The notes under the pieces were generated by a model. The model saw only the letters and a program-made list of their open reading frames with translations. It had not been told where the DNA came from and made no database searches. Position numbers and translations under genes: made by a program. From Phyllobacterium trifolii (GTDB lineage: Bacteria > Pseudomonadota > Alphaproteobacteria > Rhizobiales > Rhizobiaceae), in the NCBI RefSeq assembly GCF_014192095.1, contig NZ_JACHXN010000001.1, positions 124,001 through 188,000 of the forward strand: a stretch of 64,000 bases of DNA. The letters are read 5' to 3'. Each line of letters starts with the position of its first letter. Position 1 is the first letter of the stretch. Positions 20,664 through 31,408 of the stretch are shown here, piece after piece.

Positions 20664-21314
20664 TTATAAATCCGACAGAATTTTTTCGATCGATGCGGTG
20701 ACATCGTCCATGTCAGCCATGCCATCGACCTTCCTCAGCTTGCCCTTGGCATAGTAGTAGCCAATCAGCGGTGAGGTCTGCTTGTAGTAGGCCTCGAGGC
20801 GCGTGCGCACCGTTTCGGCATTGTCGTCCGGACGGCGCTTGAATTCCGTCGAACCGCATTTGTCGCAGACACCCGCCACATGCGGCTTCTTGTTGGTGTC
20901 ATGATATCCGGTGCCGCACTTCGCGCAGGAATAGCGGCCGGATATACGCTCGACGAGGACGTTGTCATCAACTTCGAGCTCGATGACGCAATCGAGTTCG
21001 AGGCCCTTGTCGGCCAGCATTTGCTCGACCGCGTCTGCCTGGACCAATGTTCTCGGATAACCGTCGAGGATGAACCCGTTGACCGCATCCGGCTGATCGA
21101 TGCGTTCCGAAACGATCGCGTTGACGATCTCGTCGGACACCAGCTTGCCGGCATCCATGACAGCCTTAGCACGCAAACCGACATCGGTTCCGGCCCTTAC
21201 CGCGTCACGCAACATGTCCCCCGTGGAGAGCTGCGGTACACCAAATTTTTCTACCAAGCGCTGAGACTGAGTTCCCTTACCTGCCCCCGGTGGTCCGAGA
21301 AGTATTAATCTCAT
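20664..21314 (-). CDS. adk: Adenylate kinase, zinc-type LID
   Basis: Adenylate kinase interconverts ATP, AMP and ADP. The 216-residue protein has the P-loop [10 protein letters not shown] at residues 7-16, AMP-site residues around LDGYPRT near residue 86, and a long LID with two C-X2-C pairs (CAKCG near residue 129 and CDKCG near residue 150), which should bind zinc. The gene's ATG overlaps the secY stop by 4 bases, so translation is coupled. The long LID separates it from the shorter Brucella enzyme. Confidence 0.97.
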   Translation of the reverse strand: MRLILLGPPGAGKGTQSQRLVEKFGVPQLSTGDMLRDAVRAGTDVGLRAKAVMDAGKLVSDEIVNAIVSERIDQPDAVNGFILDGYPRTLVQADAVEQMLADKGLELDCVIELEVDDNVLVERISGRYSCAKCGTGYHDTNKKPHVAGVCDKCGSTEFKRRPDDNAETVRTRLEAYYKQTSPLIGYYYAKGKLRKVDGMADMDDVTASIEKILSDL

Positions 21315-22651
21315 CTGTTGCGTTTCCCTCCCCGGAGCTTCGACTTCTTGATCAGCCCTTCATACTGGTGCGCAATCAGATGACCCTGGATCTGTGCAAC
21401 CGTATCGAGCGTAACGCTCACGACAATCAACAGCGATGTACCGCCGAGATAGAAAGGAACACCAGCCCACGAGATCAGGAACTCAGGCAGCATGCAGATG
21501 ACGACGAGATAGATTGCACCGAGAACCGTGACACGCGTGAGAACGTAATCGATATATTCAGCCGTACGCTCGCCGGGGCGAATGCCGGGGATGAAACCCG
21601 AATGCTTCTTCAACTGGTCGGCTGTGTCCTTCGGATTGAACACAAGCGCCGTATAGAAGAAGGCGAAGAAAACGATCATCGCTGCATAAAGCGCCATATA
21701 GGCAGGCTGGCCATGACCGAGCGACGACAGGATGGTCGTTGCCCAGGCTGGCATCTGATGGCTCTGCGCGAAGCCGGCAATTGTTGCTGGCAACAGCAGC
21801 AGCGAGGAGGCGAAGATCGGCGGAATAACACCGGCCGTATTCAGCTTCAGCGGCAGATGCGAGGTATCGCCCTGGAACATGCGATTACCGACCTGACGCT
21901 TCGGATACTGGATCAGCAGGCGGCGTTGTGCACGCTCGACGAAAACAATGATGCCGATGACGGCGACCGTCAGAACGATGATCGCAAGGATGATGCCGGT
22001 CGACAGCGCACCCGTCCGGCCAAGTTCCAGAGTACCGGAAATGGCCTGCGGCAGGTTGGCGACGATGCCGGAGAAGATGATCAGCGAGATACCGTTACCA
22101 ATGCCGCGTGCGGTAATCTGCTCGCCCAGCCACATCAGGAACATGGTGCCGCCGACAAGCGTGATCACCGTCGAGAACATAAAGAACGGTCCGGGATTGG
22201 TAACGATACCCTGACTGCCCTGCAGGCCCGCGGCAATCGCGTAGGCCTGAACCGTTGCCAGAAGCACGGTACCATAGCGCGTATACTGGTTGATGACCTT
22301 GCGGCCCTGCTCGCCATCTTTTTTCAGCTGTTCAAGCGCCGGAACGACCGACGTCATCAGCTGGACGATAATCGAAGCCGAAATATAGGGCATGATGCCG
22401 AGTGCAAAGATCGCCATGCGCGCAACAGCGCCGCCGGCGAACATGTTGAACATGCCGAGAATGCCCTGCGACTGATGGTTGAACGCCTGGGCATAGGCGG
22501 CAAGGTTGATACCCGGTAGCGGGATATAGGTTCCGAGCCGGTAGACCAGCAATGCGCCAAGCGTAAACCAGATGCGCTTCTTGAGCTCATCGGCCTTCGA
22601 GAAAGCAGAGAAATTGAGATTTGACGCGAGCTGTTCAGCGGCTGAAGCCAT
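21311..22651 (-). CDS. secY: Protein translocase subunit SecY
   Basis: SecY is the channel of the Sec translocon. The 446-residue protein has ten hydrophobic segments, the plug-region stretch [13 protein letters not shown] near residue 49, and the cytoplasmic loop with [15 protein letters not shown] near residue 186. It lies between rplO (135-base gap holding a strong hairpin) and adk (4-base overlap), as in many alphaproteobacteria. Confidence 0.98.
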   Translation of the reverse strand: MASAAEQLASNLNFSAFSKADELKKRIWFTLGALLVYRLGTYIPLPGINLAAYAQAFNHQSQGILGMFNMFAGGAVARMAIFALGIMPYISASIIVQLMTSVVPALEQLKKDGEQGRKVINQYTRYGTVLLATVQAYAIAAGLQGSQGIVTNPGPFFMFSTVITLVGGTMFLMWLGEQITARGIGNGISLIIFSGIVANLPQAISGTLELGRTGALSTGIILAIIVLTVAVIGIIVFVERAQRRLLIQYPKRQVGNRMFQGDTSHLPLKLNTAGVIPPIFASSLLLLPATIAGFAQSHQMPAWATTILSSLGHGQPAYMALYAAMIVFFAFFYTALVFNPKDTADQLKKHSGFIPGIRPGERTAEYIDYVLTRVTVLGAIYLVVICMLPEFLISWAGVPFYLGGTSLLIVVSVTLDTVAQIQGHLIAHQYEGLIKKSKLRGGKRNR

Positions 22652-22743
22652 TATAGTCTCCGGTCTGTGCCCGTTAGAGCGCCGTCCTGGCCCCGATATC
22701 GGGAATCAACGGTCTTACCCAGATATGTGCCCTTAAGAAAAGG

Positions 22744-22776
22744 TACAAGCGGCGATCACGAAGAACGCCGCTTGTA
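22744..22776 (-). other. Intercistronic hairpin, rplO-secY
   Basis: TACAAGCGGCG and CGCCGCTTGTA form a perfect 11-bp stem with an 11-base loop, 11 bases after the rplO stop. No T-run follows on the minus strand, so it looks like a processing or stability element rather than a terminator. Confidence 0.65.
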
Positions 22777-22786
22777 TAGTCATTTT

Positions 22787-23263
22787 TTACTCGGCAGCTG
22801 CAGGAGCAGCTGGAAGCTTGACGGTACCGCCGGCCTTTTCGATCTTTTCGATCGCAGCCTTCGATGCACCGGAAACCTCGAACGTCACAGCAGTCGTGAT
22901 CTCGCCATCGGACAAGAGACGGACGCCATCCTTGGCGCGGCGAATAATGCCGGCGGCCTTGAGAGTATCGAGCGTAACCGTTGCCTTGGCATCGAGCTTC
23001 TTGGCATCGATGGCAGTCTGGATGCGGCCGACCGAAACCGTGTTGAAGTTCTTCGAGAAGATATTGGTGAAGCCGCGCTTTGGCAAGCGGCGGTAGAGTG
23101 GCATCTGTCCGCCTTCGAAACCGTTGATGGCAACGCCCGAACGCGACTTCTGTCCCTTCACACCGCGGCCGGCAGTCTTGCCGGAACCGGAACCGATACC
23201 ACGGCCAACACGCTTGCGTGCCTTGGTGGCGCCTGGATTTTCACTCAGATCATTGAGTTTCAT
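22787..23263 (-). CDS. rplO: 50S ribosomal protein L15
   Basis: L15 is a late-assembling large-subunit protein. The 158-residue product starts [20 protein letters not shown] and has the glycine-rich N-terminal stretch [18 protein letters not shown] that threads into rRNA, plus a [18 protein letters not shown] segment. I took the ATG at 23263; an in-frame upstream start at 23284 is less family-like. It ends in an alanine-rich tail. Confidence 0.97.
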   Translation of the reverse strand: MKLNDLSENPGATKARKRVGRGIGSGSGKTAGRGVKGQKSRSGVAINGFEGGQMPLYRRLPKRGFTNIFSKNFNTVSVGRIQTAIDAKKLDAKATVTLDTLKAAGIIRRAKDGVRLLSDGEITTAVTFEVSGASKAAIEKIEKAGGTVKLPAAPAAAE

Positions 23264-23280
23264 TTGTCTAATCTCCGGTA

Positions 23281-23481
23281 TCAAGCCTCGTCCACGACGC
23301 GGACGAGATGTTGAACCTTTGCAATCATGCCGCGAATTGAAGGCGTATCTTCAAGCGTACGGCGGCGATGCATCTTATTGAGGCCCAGGCCGATCAGCGT
23401 TGCGCGCTGTTCTGCCGGACGGCGGATAGGGCTGCCGATCTGTTCGACCGTAACCGTCTTACCCTTCTTCTTCTCAACCAT
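23281..23481 (-). CDS. rpmD: 50S ribosomal protein L30
   Basis: A 66-residue protein with the L30 signature: [21 protein letters not shown] early and [20 protein letters not shown] late. It lies between rpsE and rplO in the spc operon order, 17 bases before the rplO start codon. The family is one of the smallest globular ribosomal proteins of the large subunit, and the length is standard. Confidence 0.96.
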   Translation of the reverse strand: MVEKKKGKTVTVEQIGSPIRRPAEQRATLIGLGLNKMHRRRTLEDTPSIRGMIAKVQHLVRVVDEA

Positions 23482-23548
23482 GACTTTGTCCTTTAGTCTC
23501 TACAGTGAGCAGGAGCCAGTGGCCCTGCCCTGCTGCGCCAATTATGGC

Positions 23549-24112
23549 CTATTCTTCCGAACCGACCACATCGCGGCGGCGAGCCTGCAGTGTCGAATAC
23601 TTGATACCGCGCTGGGCAGCGATGTCCTTCGGGTGCATCTGATGCTTCAAGGCATCGAATGTCGCGCGAACCATGTTGTATGGGTTCGACGAACCGAGCG
23701 ACTTGGCAACAACGTCCTGTACGCCAAGCGTCTCGAAGACGGCGCGCATAGGACCACCGGCGATGATACCTGTACCAGCTGTGGCTGCACGAAGCAGAAC
23801 CTTGCCGGCGCCATGACGGCCTTCAACATCGTGATGAAGGGTACGGCCCGAACGCAGAGGCACGAAAATCATTTCGCGCTTGGCGGACTCAGTTGCCTTG
23901 CGGATAGCTTCCGGCACTTCGCGTGCCTTGCCATGACCGAAACCAACGCGGCCCTTCTGATCGCCGACAACGACGAGAGCAGCAAAGCCAAAACGCCGGC
24001 CGCCCTTGACGACCTTGGCGACGCGGTTGATGTGTACGAGCTTGTCAACGAATTCGCTATCGCGCTCTTCGTTGCGGCCGCGATCTTCGCGGCTTCTCTT
24101 TTCCTGTGCCAT
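23549..24112 (-). CDS. rpsE: 30S ribosomal protein S5
   Basis: S5 contributes to decoding fidelity and the mRNA entry helicase. The 187-residue protein has the S5 double-stranded RNA-binding-like domain ([20 protein letters not shown] near residue 22) and the C-terminal domain ([20 protein letters not shown] near residue 105). I chose the start [10 protein letters not shown] at 24112; the frame continues upstream to 24184 without family support. A 213-base gap with a hairpin separates it from rplR. Confidence 0.97.
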   Translation of the reverse strand: MAQEKRSREDRGRNEERDSEFVDKLVHINRVAKVVKGGRRFGFAALVVVGDQKGRVGFGHGKAREVPEAIRKATESAKREMIFVPLRSGRTLHHDVEGRHGAGKVLLRAATAGTGIIAGGPMRAVFETLGVQDVVAKSLGSSNPYNMVRATFDALKHQMHPKDIAAQRGIKYSTLQARRRDVVGSEE

Positions 24113-24254
24113 GCTCCTAATTCCTTTTTCTTTTCCGGTAGCACGAATGATTTTACCGTGCCGTGCACCCACTTGGATCCACATAGGCCGCAGTAACGGT
24201 CCTTGTTGCGCAGAAGTCCAGCAAACCGTCCGGTTCAGGGGGGCTTATGCGCTA

Positions 24255-24302
24255 TCGAAGTCCGGCTTGCAAGAGGCGAGCCCCTGCAGTTCCGGACTTC
24301 GA
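24255..24302 (-). other. Intercistronic hairpin, rplR-rpsE
   Basis: TCGAAGTCCGG and CCGGACTTCGA form a perfect 11-bp stem closing a 26-base loop, in the 213-base gap between rplR and rpsE. No T-run follows in the direction of transcription. Confidence 0.6.
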
Positions 24303-24325
24303 AATTTTTGCCTTAAAAGCTCGTC

Positions 24326-24688
24326 TTAGAAACTAAGACCTGCTTCACGGGCAGCTTCAGCAAGTGCCTTGACACGGCCGTGGTAAATGTAGGCGCCACG
24401 ATCGAAGACAACTTCCTTGATGCCGGCTTTAACAGCGCGCTCTGCAACGAGCTTGCCGATCAATGCCGCTGCGTCCGAATCTGCACCGGTCTTCAGCTGG
24501 CCCTTGAGGTCAGCTTCGAGAGTGGATGCGGATGCAATTGTATGACCACGCGCATCGTCGATGACCTGCGCATAGATATTCTTCGAAGAACGGTGGACGC
24601 TGAGCCGCGGACGGTCACCGGCAACCGCCTTGAGCTGGCGGCGAACACGCGAAGCGCGACGCTGAATGATTTCTTTCGGCGATGCCAT
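24326..24688 (-). CDS. rplR: 50S ribosomal protein L18
   Basis: L18 binds 5S rRNA together with L5 and L25. The 120-residue protein shows [20 protein letters not shown] near residue 11 and ends [22 protein letters not shown], both typical. It follows rplF after 12 bases. It is followed by an unusually long gap before rpsE. Confidence 0.97.
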   Translation of the reverse strand: MASPKEIIQRRASRVRRQLKAVAGDRPRLSVHRSSKNIYAQVIDDARGHTIASASTLEADLKGQLKTGADSDAAALIGKLVAERAVKAGIKEVVFDRGAYIYHGRVKALAEAAREAGLSF

Positions 24689-24700
24689 GACACGAATTCC

Positions 24701-25234
24701 TTACTTCTTCTTACCTTCTTTACGAACGATCTTCTCGCCCGCATATTTCACGCCCTTGCCCTTGTAAGGCTCTGGGCTCCGATATTCGCGAATCTCGGCT
24801 GCGACCTGGCCAACCTGCTGCTTGTCGATACCGGTCACGACGATTTCCGTCGGCTTCGGTACGGCAACAGTGATGCCTTCCGGCACCTTGTAGACAACTT
24901 CATGGCTGAAGCCGAGCGACAGCTGCAGGTTCTTGCCCTGCATTGCCGCACGATAGCCGACGCCGCTGATTTCGAGGCGCTTTTCGAAGCCGTCCTTAAC
25001 ACCTGTGAAGATGTTGACGACCATGGTGCGGCTCATGCCCCACTTCGAACGAGCAACCTTGGTGTTGTCACGCGGATTAACGCTGACAGCACCGTCTTCG
25101 AACTTGACTACAACATCGTCGTTGGCGACGAAGCTGAGTTCACCCTTCGGGCCTTTGGCCTTGATGGTCTGGCCGTCTACGCTGGCTGTTACGCCTTGCG
25201 GGACTGCCACTGGTTTTTTACCGATACGAGACAT
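24701..25234 (-). CDS. rplF: 50S ribosomal protein L6
   Basis: L6 supports the sarcin-ricin region where elongation factors bind. The 177-residue protein has two similar alpha/beta domains, starts [15 protein letters not shown], and carries the C-terminal signature [23 protein letters not shown] in part. It lies 25 bases after rpsH in the spc order. Confidence 0.97.
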   Translation of the reverse strand: MSRIGKKPVAVPQGVTASVDGQTIKAKGPKGELSFVANDDVVVKFEDGAVSVNPRDNTKVARSKWGMSRTMVVNIFTGVKDGFEKRLEISGVGYRAAMQGKNLQLSLGFSHEVVYKVPEGITVAVPKPTEIVVTGIDKQQVGQVAAEIREYRSPEPYKGKGVKYAGEKIVRKEGKKK

Positions 25235-25259
25235 TTTTCAAACCTTTTCAAGCCGGTGC

Positions 25260-25658
25260 TTAGAATATACGGCAGAGCAGTTCGCCGCCGACATTCTGTT
25301 CACGTGCCTCGTGGTCTGCCATGACGCCCTTCGGCGTCGACAGGATCGAAATACCAAGTCCGTTCGCGACCTGCGGGATCGACTTGACCGAAACGTAAAC
25401 GCGACGGCCAGGCTTCGAAATACGGGTGATCTCGCGGATCACCGGCACGTTCTCAAAATACTTCAGTTCAATTTCGATCTCGGACTTGCCGTTGTCGAAA
25501 TCAACCTGGCTGTATCCGCGGATATAGCCTTCAGCCTGAAGAACATCCAGAACGCGGGCGCGCAGCTTGGAGGCCGGGGTCGAAACCTTGCCCTTCTTGC
25601 GCATGGTTGCGTTACGGATACGGGTCAGCATATCGCCGAGAGGATCTGTCATAGACAT
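25260..25658 (-). CDS. rpsH: 30S ribosomal protein S8
   Basis: S8 binds helix 21 of 16S rRNA and in E. coli represses spc-operon translation at the L5 start. The 132-residue protein begins [19 protein letters not shown] and ends [20 protein letters not shown] plus GGELLCRIF, as in the family. It lies 12 bases after rpsN. Confidence 0.97.
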   Translation of the reverse strand: MSMTDPLGDMLTRIRNATMRKKGKVSTPASKLRARVLDVLQAEGYIRGYSQVDFDNGKSEIEIELKYFENVPVIREITRISKPGRRVYVSVKSIPQVANGLGISILSTPKGVMADHEAREQNVGGELLCRIF

Positions 25659-25670
25659 CTGTCTTCTCCC

Positions 25671-25976
25671 TTACCAGCTCGACTTCACGATGCCAGGCAC
25701 CTGGCCGAGCGAACCCAGCTGGCGCAATGCGATACGCGACATTTTGATCTTGCGGTAATAACCGCGCGGACGGCCCGAAACTTCGCAACGGTTGCGAATA
25801 CGAACCTTGGCGGAATTGCGTGGCAGCTCTGCCAGCTGGATGGTGGCGCGGAAGCGCTCATCCAGAGGAAGCGACTGATTCATCACGACAGCCTTCAGGC
25901 GCGAACGCTTTGCAGCGAAACGCTTTACCAGAAGACCGCGGCGCTTGTTCTTTTCGACTGCGCTCGTCTTTGCCAT
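25671..25976 (-). CDS. rpsN: 30S ribosomal protein S14, zinc-free form
   Basis: The 101-residue length and the C-terminal stretch [16 protein letters not shown] mark the long form of S14 without the C-X2-C zinc pairs. I took the start [13 protein letters not shown] at 25976; a frame open to 26177 overlaps rplE and is not used. Neighbours are rplE (25 bases upstream) and rpsH (12 bases downstream). Confidence 0.97.
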   Translation of the reverse strand: MAKTSAVEKNKRRGLLVKRFAAKRSRLKAVVMNQSLPLDERFRATIQLAELPRNSAKVRIRNRCEVSGRPRGYYRKIKMSRIALRQLGSLGQVPGIVKSSW

Positions 25977-26001
25977 TTCAAATACCTCGCTACGCTTGCC
26001 G

Positions 26002-26559
26002 TTACTGGCGGAAAGGGAAGTTGAAGGCGCGCAGGAGAGCGCGTGCTTCATCATCCGTTTTTGCAGTCGTACAAACGATGATGTCCATGCCCCAGATCTG
26101 ATCAACCTTGTCGTAGTTGATTTCCGGGAACACAATGTGCTCCTTGATGCCCATGGCGAAGTTGCCACGACCGTCAAAGCTCTTCGGGTTCAGACCGCGG
26201 AAATCTCGAACGCGCGGGAGCGCGATGTTGATCAGGCGATCGATGAATTCATACATGCGCTCTTTGCGAAGGGTGACCTTCGTTCCGATCGGCATATTCT
26301 CACGAACCTTGAAGGTTGCGATCGAATTGCGCGCACGGGTAATAACCGCCTTCTGGCCGGCAATCAATGCCAGATCTTCAGCTGCGACAGTTGGCTTCTT
26401 GGAGTCGGCAGTTGCCTCGCCCACACCCATGTTGAGAACAACTTTGGTGATGCGCGGGATCTGCATCTCGTTGTCGTATTTGAACTCCTCGAGAAGCGCC
26501 TTACGTACCACTTCCAGGTACTGCTTCTTCAGACGGGGTTCGATCTTTGCATCAGCCAT
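26002..26559 (-). CDS. rplE: 50S ribosomal protein L5
   Basis: L5 carries 5S rRNA and contacts P-site tRNA. The 185-residue protein has [18 protein letters not shown] near residue 32 and ends [19 protein letters not shown]. Its start codon lies 8 bases inside the end of rplX, so the two are translationally coupled. Confidence 0.98.
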   Translation of the reverse strand: MADAKIEPRLKKQYLEVVRKALLEEFKYDNEMQIPRITKVVLNMGVGEATADSKKPTVAAEDLALIAGQKAVITRARNSIATFKVRENMPIGTKVTLRKERMYEFIDRLINIALPRVRDFRGLNPKSFDGRGNFAMGIKEHIVFPEINYDKVDQIWGMDIIVCTTAKTDDEARALLRAFNFPFRQ

Positions 26560-26863
26560 CGATCAGATCTCCTGAACGCTTTGCTACACGTACCTTCTTG
26601 CCGTCCTCGAGGATCTTGAAGCCAACGCGGGTCGGCTTTCCATCCTTGTCGGCGATAGCAATGTTCGACAGATGGAGCGGCGCTTCTTTCGAAATGATGC
26701 CGGCTTCCTGGGTCTGTGTCTGCTTCTGGTGACGCTTTACAAGATTAACGCCGCGAACGAGCGCCTGCTCGTCCTTCGGCAAAACTTTGATTACTTCGCC
26801 GGTACGGCCCTTGTCCTTACCAGCTAGAACGACAACGCGGTCGCCTTTACGGATCTTCTGCAT
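26552..26863 (-). CDS. rplX: 50S ribosomal protein L24
   Basis: L24 starts large-subunit assembly by binding the 5' end of 23S rRNA. The 103-residue protein begins [19 protein letters not shown], a KOW motif. Its last codons overlap rplE by 8 bases, and it follows rplN after 10 bases. Confidence 0.97.
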   Translation of the reverse strand: MQKIRKGDRVVVLAGKDKGRTGEVIKVLPKDEQALVRGVNLVKRHQKQTQTQEAGIISKEAPLHLSNIAIADKDGKPTRVGFKILEDGKKVRVAKRSGDLIDG

Positions 26864-26873
26864 CGTCTGCTCC

Positions 26874-27242
26874 TTACAATACTTCTGGAGCCAGCGAGAT
26901 GATCTTCATGTGGCTCTTTGCGCGAAGTTCGCGCGGAACCGGTCCGAAGATACGGGTGCCGATAGGCTCTTTCTTGTTGTCGATCAGGACAGCAGCGTTC
27001 TTGTCGAAACGAATAACGCTACCATCTGCGCGACGGATGTCCTTGGCGGTACGAACAACCACCGCCTTCATCACGTCACCCTTTTTCACACGGCCGCGCG
27101 GAATTGCTTCCTTGATCGAAACGACAATAATGTCGCCGACCGAAGCATATTTCCGCTTCGAACCGCCCAGCACCTTGATGCACATGACACGACGTGCGCC
27201 GGAATTATCCGCGACGTCGAGGTTTGTTTGCATCTGAATCAT
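26874..27242 (-). CDS. rplN: 50S ribosomal protein L14
   Basis: L14 forms an intersubunit bridge and is among the most conserved ribosomal proteins. The 122-residue product begins [18 protein letters not shown] and carries [16 protein letters not shown] and [11 protein letters not shown]. An 84-base gap separates it from rpsQ. Confidence 0.98.
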   Translation of the reverse strand: MIQMQTNLDVADNSGARRVMCIKVLGGSKRKYASVGDIIVVSIKEAIPRGRVKKGDVMKAVVVRTAKDIRRADGSVIRFDKNAAVLIDNKKEPIGTRIFGPVPRELRAKSHMKIISLAPEVL

Positions 27243-27326
27243 GACTAGCCGCCTTCTTCTTGTTCAACCGGACTGGGCTTTCCTTGCCCCTCGCGATTGC
27301 TGCGTCTTACATACAGATCGTTAGTA

Positions 27327-27569
27327 TTAAGTTGCGGGGGCGTCGGTTACGACAACCCAGCATTTGTCTTTCGAAATCGGCTTGGATTCCTCGATGGAAA
27401 CCATATCGCCAACCTTGAACTGGTTGCTCTCATCGTGCGCCTTGTACTTCTTGGACTGGCGCACAGTCTTCTGGAGGAGCGGGTGCGAATAGCGCCGCTC
27501 GACCTTGACCACAACGGTCTTGTCGTTTTTGTCGCTCACGACAACGCCCTGCAGAATGCGTTTAGGCAT
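27327..27569 (-). CDS. rpsQ: 30S ribosomal protein S17
   Basis: S17 is an OB-fold primary rRNA-binding protein. The 80-residue product begins [20 protein letters not shown] and carries [19 protein letters not shown]. It follows rpmC after 11 bases and precedes rplN. Confidence 0.97.
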   Translation of the reverse strand: MPKRILQGVVVSDKNDKTVVVKVERRYSHPLLQKTVRQSKKYKAHDESNQFKVGDMVSIEESKPISKDKCWVVVTDAPAT

Positions 27570-27580
27570 GGTTTTCTTCC

Positions 27581-27781
27581 TTAAGCCTTGCTCTCGACCG
27601 CTTTTTGGCGGGCGACAGTCTTGATGCGCGCAATATCACGGCGGATCTGCCGGACGCGAGCGGTTTTTTCCAACTGGCCGGTTGCCTTCTGGAAGCGCAG
27701 GTTGAACTGCTCTTTCTTCAGGGAACCCAACTCTTCATTCAACTGATCGAGGCTCAAGGCCCGAACTTCTGCGGATTTCAT
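27581..27781 (-). CDS. rpmC: 50S ribosomal protein L29
   Basis: L29 lies at the tunnel exit and docks trigger factor and SRP with L23. The 66-residue protein shows [20 protein letters not shown], a helical hairpin. I chose the start MKSAEVRA at 27781, since a GGGGTGG ribosome site lies correctly before it; the ATG three codons earlier is too close to that site. Confidence 0.95.
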   Translation of the reverse strand: MKSAEVRALSLDQLNEELGSLKKEQFNLRFQKATGQLEKTARVRQIRRDIARIKTVARQKAVESKA

Positions 27782-27793
27782 AACATCCACCCC

Positions 27794-28207
27794 TTATTCT
27801 GCGATGCGCTGAATAAAGCGCGTCTTGACCGAAAGCTTGGCCGCTCCGAGACGGAGGGCTTCACGAGCAGTTTCTTCCGAAACGCCGTCGAGCTCGAACA
27901 TGACACGGCCTGGTGCGACACGGGATGCCCAATAGTCAACCGAACCCTTACCTTTACCCATGCGGACTTCAGTAGGCTTCGATGTGACCGGCACATCCGG
28001 GAAAATCCGGATCCACACACGACCGGCACGTTTCATGTGACGGGTAATTGCACGGCGAGCGGCTTCGATCTCACGCGCGGTAACGCGGTTCGGCTCGAGG
28101 GCCTTCAGGCCGAAAGCACCAAAATTAAGGTCCGTGCCGCCTTTCGATGCGCCGTGGATACGGCCCTTGAACTGCTTGCGGAACTTTGTGCGCTTAGGCT
28201 GCAGCAT
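27794..28207 (-). CDS. rplP: 50S ribosomal protein L16
   Basis: L16 helps form the A-site tRNA pocket. The 137-residue protein starts [19 protein letters not shown] and includes [22 protein letters not shown], the family signature. It lies between rpsC (40 bases) and rpmC (12 bases) in the S10 operon order. Confidence 0.98.
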   Translation of the reverse strand: MLQPKRTKFRKQFKGRIHGASKGGTDLNFGAFGLKALEPNRVTAREIEAARRAITRHMKRAGRVWIRIFPDVPVTSKPTEVRMGKGKGSVDYWASRVAPGRVMFELDGVSEETAREALRLGAAKLSVKTRFIQRIAE

Positions 28208-28247
28208 TGTTCTCTACTCCAAAATTCTCGTTTCCGAAAGACGCTAT

Positions 28248-28958
28248 TTAAGCGTTTTCGCGGCGACGGCCCGAACCCTGATGGCTGGCATCACCTTCAA
28301 CAGCGCGGCGTTCGGAAGCCATTGGATCATGCTCAAGGATTTCGCCCTTGAAGACCCAGACCTTGACGCCGCAAATGCCGTAGGCAGTGTGTGCTTCAGC
28401 AGTTCCGTAATCGATATCGGCACGAAGGGTATGCAAAGGCACGCGGCCTTCACGGTACCATTCCATACGCGCAATTTCCGCGCCGCCGAGACGGCCCGAA
28501 CAATTGATACGAATGCCTTCTGCACCAAGACGCATTGCCGACTGAACGGCACGCTTCATGGCACGGCGGAAAGCAACACGACGTTCCAGCTGCTGCGCGA
28601 TCGACTGCGCAACGAGAACTGCGTCTGTTTCCGGCTTGCGGACTTCAACGATATTGAGCGTTGTGTCACCATTTGTCATTTCTGACAGCTTGCGGCGCAA
28701 CTTCTCGATATCGGCGCCCTTCTTGCCGATGATCAGACCCGGACGCGCAGCATGGATCGTGACGCGGCACTTCTTGTGCGGACGCTCGATCACCACCTTG
28801 GAGATGGCTGCCTGCTTCAGTTCGTCCATCAGATACTTGCGGATCTTCAGGTCTTCATGCAGCAGCTTGCCGTATTCACCGGTGTTCGCGTACCAACGCG
28901 AGTCCCAGGTGCGGTTGATGCCGAGGCGGAAGCCAATCGGATTAATCTTCTGGCCCAT
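28248..28958 (-). CDS. rpsC: 30S ribosomal protein S3
   Basis: S3 lines the mRNA entry channel and helps unwind mRNA. The 236-residue protein begins [20 protein letters not shown], has the KH motif [18 protein letters not shown] near residue 73, and a C-terminal domain with [20 protein letters not shown]. Its start shares one base with the rplV stop codon. Confidence 0.98.
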   Translation of the reverse strand: MGQKINPIGFRLGINRTWDSRWYANTGEYGKLLHEDLKIRKYLMDELKQAAISKVVIERPHKKCRVTIHAARPGLIIGKKGADIEKLRRKLSEMTNGDTTLNIVEVRKPETDAVLVAQSIAQQLERRVAFRRAMKRAVQSAMRLGAEGIRINCSGRLGGAEIARMEWYREGRVPLHTLRADIDYGTAEAHTAYGICGVKVWVFKGEILEHDPMASERRAVEGDASHQGSGRRRENA

Positions 28959-29347
28959 TATGCGGCCTCCCCTTTTTCCTCAGCTTCGCGAACGACGATC
29001 GTCAGATGCGAGAATGGCTTCTCGATCCGGCTTGCACGACCGCGACCACGAACATGGAAGCGCTTCATCACGACTGACTTGCCTACATAGGCTTCAGCAA
29101 CAACCAGCGTATCAACATCCAGGTCGTGGTTGTTTTCTGCGTTGGCGATAGCCGATTCGAGAGTCTTTTTCACCGTGCCTGCAATGCGCTTGCGCGAAAA
29201 TTCCAGGTCGGCAAGAGCGGCGTTAACCTTCTTGCCACGGATAAGAGCAGCCACCAGATTAAGCTTCTGAGGGCTGATGCGGAGCGTGCGGGCAACGGCT
29301 TTCGCCTCGTTGTCCTTAAGCTGGCGCGGAGCCTTAGCCTTGCCCAT
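28958..29347 (-). CDS. rplV: 50S ribosomal protein L22
   Basis: L22 lines the peptide exit tunnel with a long hairpin; changes in it can give macrolide resistance. The 129-residue protein shows [20 protein letters not shown] near residue 21 and the tunnel hairpin region [20 protein letters not shown]. It follows rpsS by 2 bases and shares a base with rpsC. Confidence 0.98.
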   Translation of the reverse strand: MGKAKAPRQLKDNEAKAVARTLRISPQKLNLVAALIRGKKVNAALADLEFSRKRIAGTVKKTLESAIANAENNHDLDVDTLVVAEAYVGKSVVMKRFHVRGRGRASRIEKPFSHLTIVVREAEEKGEAA

Positions 29348-29349
29348 CG

Positions 29350-29628
29350 TTATTTCCTCTTCGCTTTCTTGTCCGCGCCGTGCCCGTAATAGGTACGCGT
29401 CGGAGCGAATTCACCAAACTTGTGTCCGATCATCTCTTCGTTGACCGAAACCGGAACATGCTTGTTACCGTTGTACACGCCGAAGGTCAGACCGACGAAC
29501 TGCGGCAGGATCGTGGAGCGACGGCTCCAGATCTTGATAACTTCACTGCGACCGCCCTCACGTACCTTCTCAGCCTTCTTGAGAAGATAGCCATCGATGA
29601 ACGGGCCTTTCCAAACTGAACGAGCCAT
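29350..29628 (-). CDS. rpsS: 30S ribosomal protein S19
   Basis: S19 sits on the small-subunit head next to S13. The 92-residue protein starts [18 protein letters not shown] and holds [20 protein letters not shown] and [15 protein letters not shown]. It is 15 bases after rplB and 2 before rplV. Confidence 0.98.
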   Translation of the reverse strand: MARSVWKGPFIDGYLLKKAEKVREGGRSEVIKIWSRRSTILPQFVGLTFGVYNGNKHVPVSVNEEMIGHKFGEFAPTRTYYGHGADKKAKRK

Positions 29629-29643
29629 TTCAGACTACCTCTC

Positions 29644-30477
29644 TTACTTCTTGCGCTGATGACGCGAACGAGCGATGAACTTGTCCGTCGACTTATTGGA
29701 GCGCGTCTTCTTGCCCTTCGTGGGTTTGCCCCACGGAGTAACCGGATGACGTCCGCCAGACGTACGGCCTTCACCACCACCGTGGGGGTGATCGACCGGG
29801 TTCATGGTAACACCACGATTGTGCGGCATCCGGCCAAGCCAACGGCTGCGACCTGCCTTACCAAGGTTGATGTTGCCATGGTCAGGGTTCGATACCGCAC
29901 CGACCGTCGCAAAGCACGAACCGTGGACGAGACGCTGTTCACCTGAGTTCAGGCGAAGGATTGCCATGCCCTGATCGCGGCCGACGAGCTGCGCATAGGT
30001 ACCGGCGGAGCGAGCGATCTGACCGCCCTTGCCTGGCTTCATCTCTACATTGTGGATGATGGTGCCGACCGGCATTGCCTGCAGCGGCATCGCATTGCCT
30101 GGCTTCACGTCCGTTTGTGCGCCAGCAATAACGCTATCGCCAACGGCCAGACGCTGCGGCGCCAGGATGTAGCTCAGCTCACCGTCTTCGTAGCGGATGA
30201 GCGCGATGAATGCGGTCCGGTTCGGATCGTATTCAAGCCGCTCGACCTTGGCAGCCACGTCATGCTTGCGACGCTTGAAGTCAACGAAGCGGTATGTGCG
30301 CTTGTGCCCGCCACCCTGGAAACGCACGGTAATGCGACCGGTGTTGTTACGACCACCCTTCGACGACAGACCTTCGGTCAAAGCCTTGACAGGCTTGCCC
30401 TTGTAAAGCTCCGAACGGTCCACGATGACCAGCTGACGCTGGCTTGGTGTGGTTGGATTATAATGTTTGAGTGCCAT
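29644..30477 (-). CDS. rplB: 50S ribosomal protein L2
   Basis: L2 is needed for subunit joining and peptidyl transfer. The 277-residue protein starts [20 protein letters not shown], and near the C-terminus carries the family's hallmark [18 protein letters not shown] with the conserved histidine of the PHGGGEG stretch. It follows rplW after 20 bases. Confidence 0.98.
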   Translation of the reverse strand: MALKHYNPTTPSQRQLVIVDRSELYKGKPVKALTEGLSSKGGRNNTGRITVRFQGGGHKRTYRFVDFKRRKHDVAAKVERLEYDPNRTAFIALIRYEDGELSYILAPQRLAVGDSVIAGAQTDVKPGNAMPLQAMPVGTIIHNVEMKPGKGGQIARSAGTYAQLVGRDQGMAILRLNSGEQRLVHGSCFATVGAVSNPDHGNINLGKAGRSRWLGRMPHNRGVTMNPVDHPHGGGEGRTSGGRHPVTPWGKPTKGKKTRSNKSTDKFIARSRHQRKK

Positions 30478-30497
30478 TGTCTTTACTCCACGGCCCC

Positions 30498-30791
30498 TCA
30501 GAGACCAGTCGAAACATCGATCGACTGCCCTTCGGCAAGCGTCACGACTGCTTTCTTGACATCACTCTGGCGCCCGACGATGCCGCGGAACCGCTTCACC
30601 TTGCCTTTGCGCACAGCTGTATTGACTGCAGTAACCTTCACGCGAAACAGCGCTTCGACTGCGGCCTTGATTTCCGGCTTCGTTGCCTTCTTGGCTACGT
30701 TGAAGACGACCTGGTTATGTTCGGAAACCAGGGTCGACTTCTCGGTGATGACCGGGCTGACGATCACGTCGTAGTGGCGAAGATCAGTCAT
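30498..30791 (-). CDS. rplW: 50S ribosomal protein L23
   Basis: L23 is the main docking site at the tunnel exit for trigger factor, SRP and SecY. The 97-residue protein starts [19 protein letters not shown] and has [20 protein letters not shown]. Its start overlaps the rplD stop by 4 bases. Confidence 0.98.
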   Translation of the reverse strand: MTDLRHYDVIVSPVITEKSTLVSEHNQVVFNVAKKATKPEIKAAVEALFRVKVTAVNTAVRKGKVKRFRGIVGRQSDVKKAVVTLAEGQSIDVSTGL

Positions 30792-31408
30792 TTGAAACGC
30801 TCCTCGAGAGCTTCAACTGCTGCCTTGGAAAGCACGAGCTTGCCACGACGCAGGATGTCGTAAACATTGATGCCCTGAATTGGCAGAACATCGATGTTCG
30901 GGATGTTCGAAGCGGCACGGCGGAAATTCGCATCGATCTCGGCACCGCCGATGAGAAGCGCATTTTCGAGGCCAAGCTTGGCGAACTGCGAAACAAGTAC
31001 CTTGGTCTTGGCTTCGGCCGACAGAAGATCATCGACGATGATCAGGTCGGAAGCCTTTACCTTGGTGGACAGGGCATGACGAAGTGCAAGTGCGCGCACC
31101 TTCTTCGGCAGGTCATGATCGTGGCTGTGAACAACCGGACCGTGAGCCTTGCCACCGCCGCGGAACTGCGGAGCACGTGCCGAATGGTGACGGGCGCGGC
31201 CCGTACCCTTCTGCTTGTACATCTTGGCGCCGGTCCGTGCGATTTCCGAACGGCCCTTTGCCTTGTGCGTGCCCTGCTGCTTGCGAGCAAGCTGGTAACG
31301 GACCATGCGCTGAAGGATATCGTCGCGCGGCTCAAGACCGAAAATCTCCTCGGAGAGTTTCACCTTGCCGGCTTCTTTGCCTTCAAGTGTTGTGATCGAA
31401 AGGTCCAT
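30788..31408 (-). CDS. rplD: 50S ribosomal protein L4
   Basis: L4 lines the exit tunnel and in E. coli also represses the S10 operon. The 206-residue protein contains [20 protein letters not shown] near residue 69, the extended rRNA-binding loop. It shares base 31408 with the rplC stop and overlaps rplW by 4 bases, so the three genes are translationally coupled. Confidence 0.98.
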   Translation of the reverse strand: MDLSITTLEGKEAGKVKLSEEIFGLEPRDDILQRMVRYQLARKQQGTHKAKGRSEIARTGAKMYKQKGTGRARHHSARAPQFRGGGKAHGPVVHSHDHDLPKKVRALALRHALSTKVKASDLIIVDDLLSAEAKTKVLVSQFAKLGLENALLIGGAEIDANFRRAASNIPNIDVLPIQGINVYDILRRGKLVLSKAAVEALEERFK

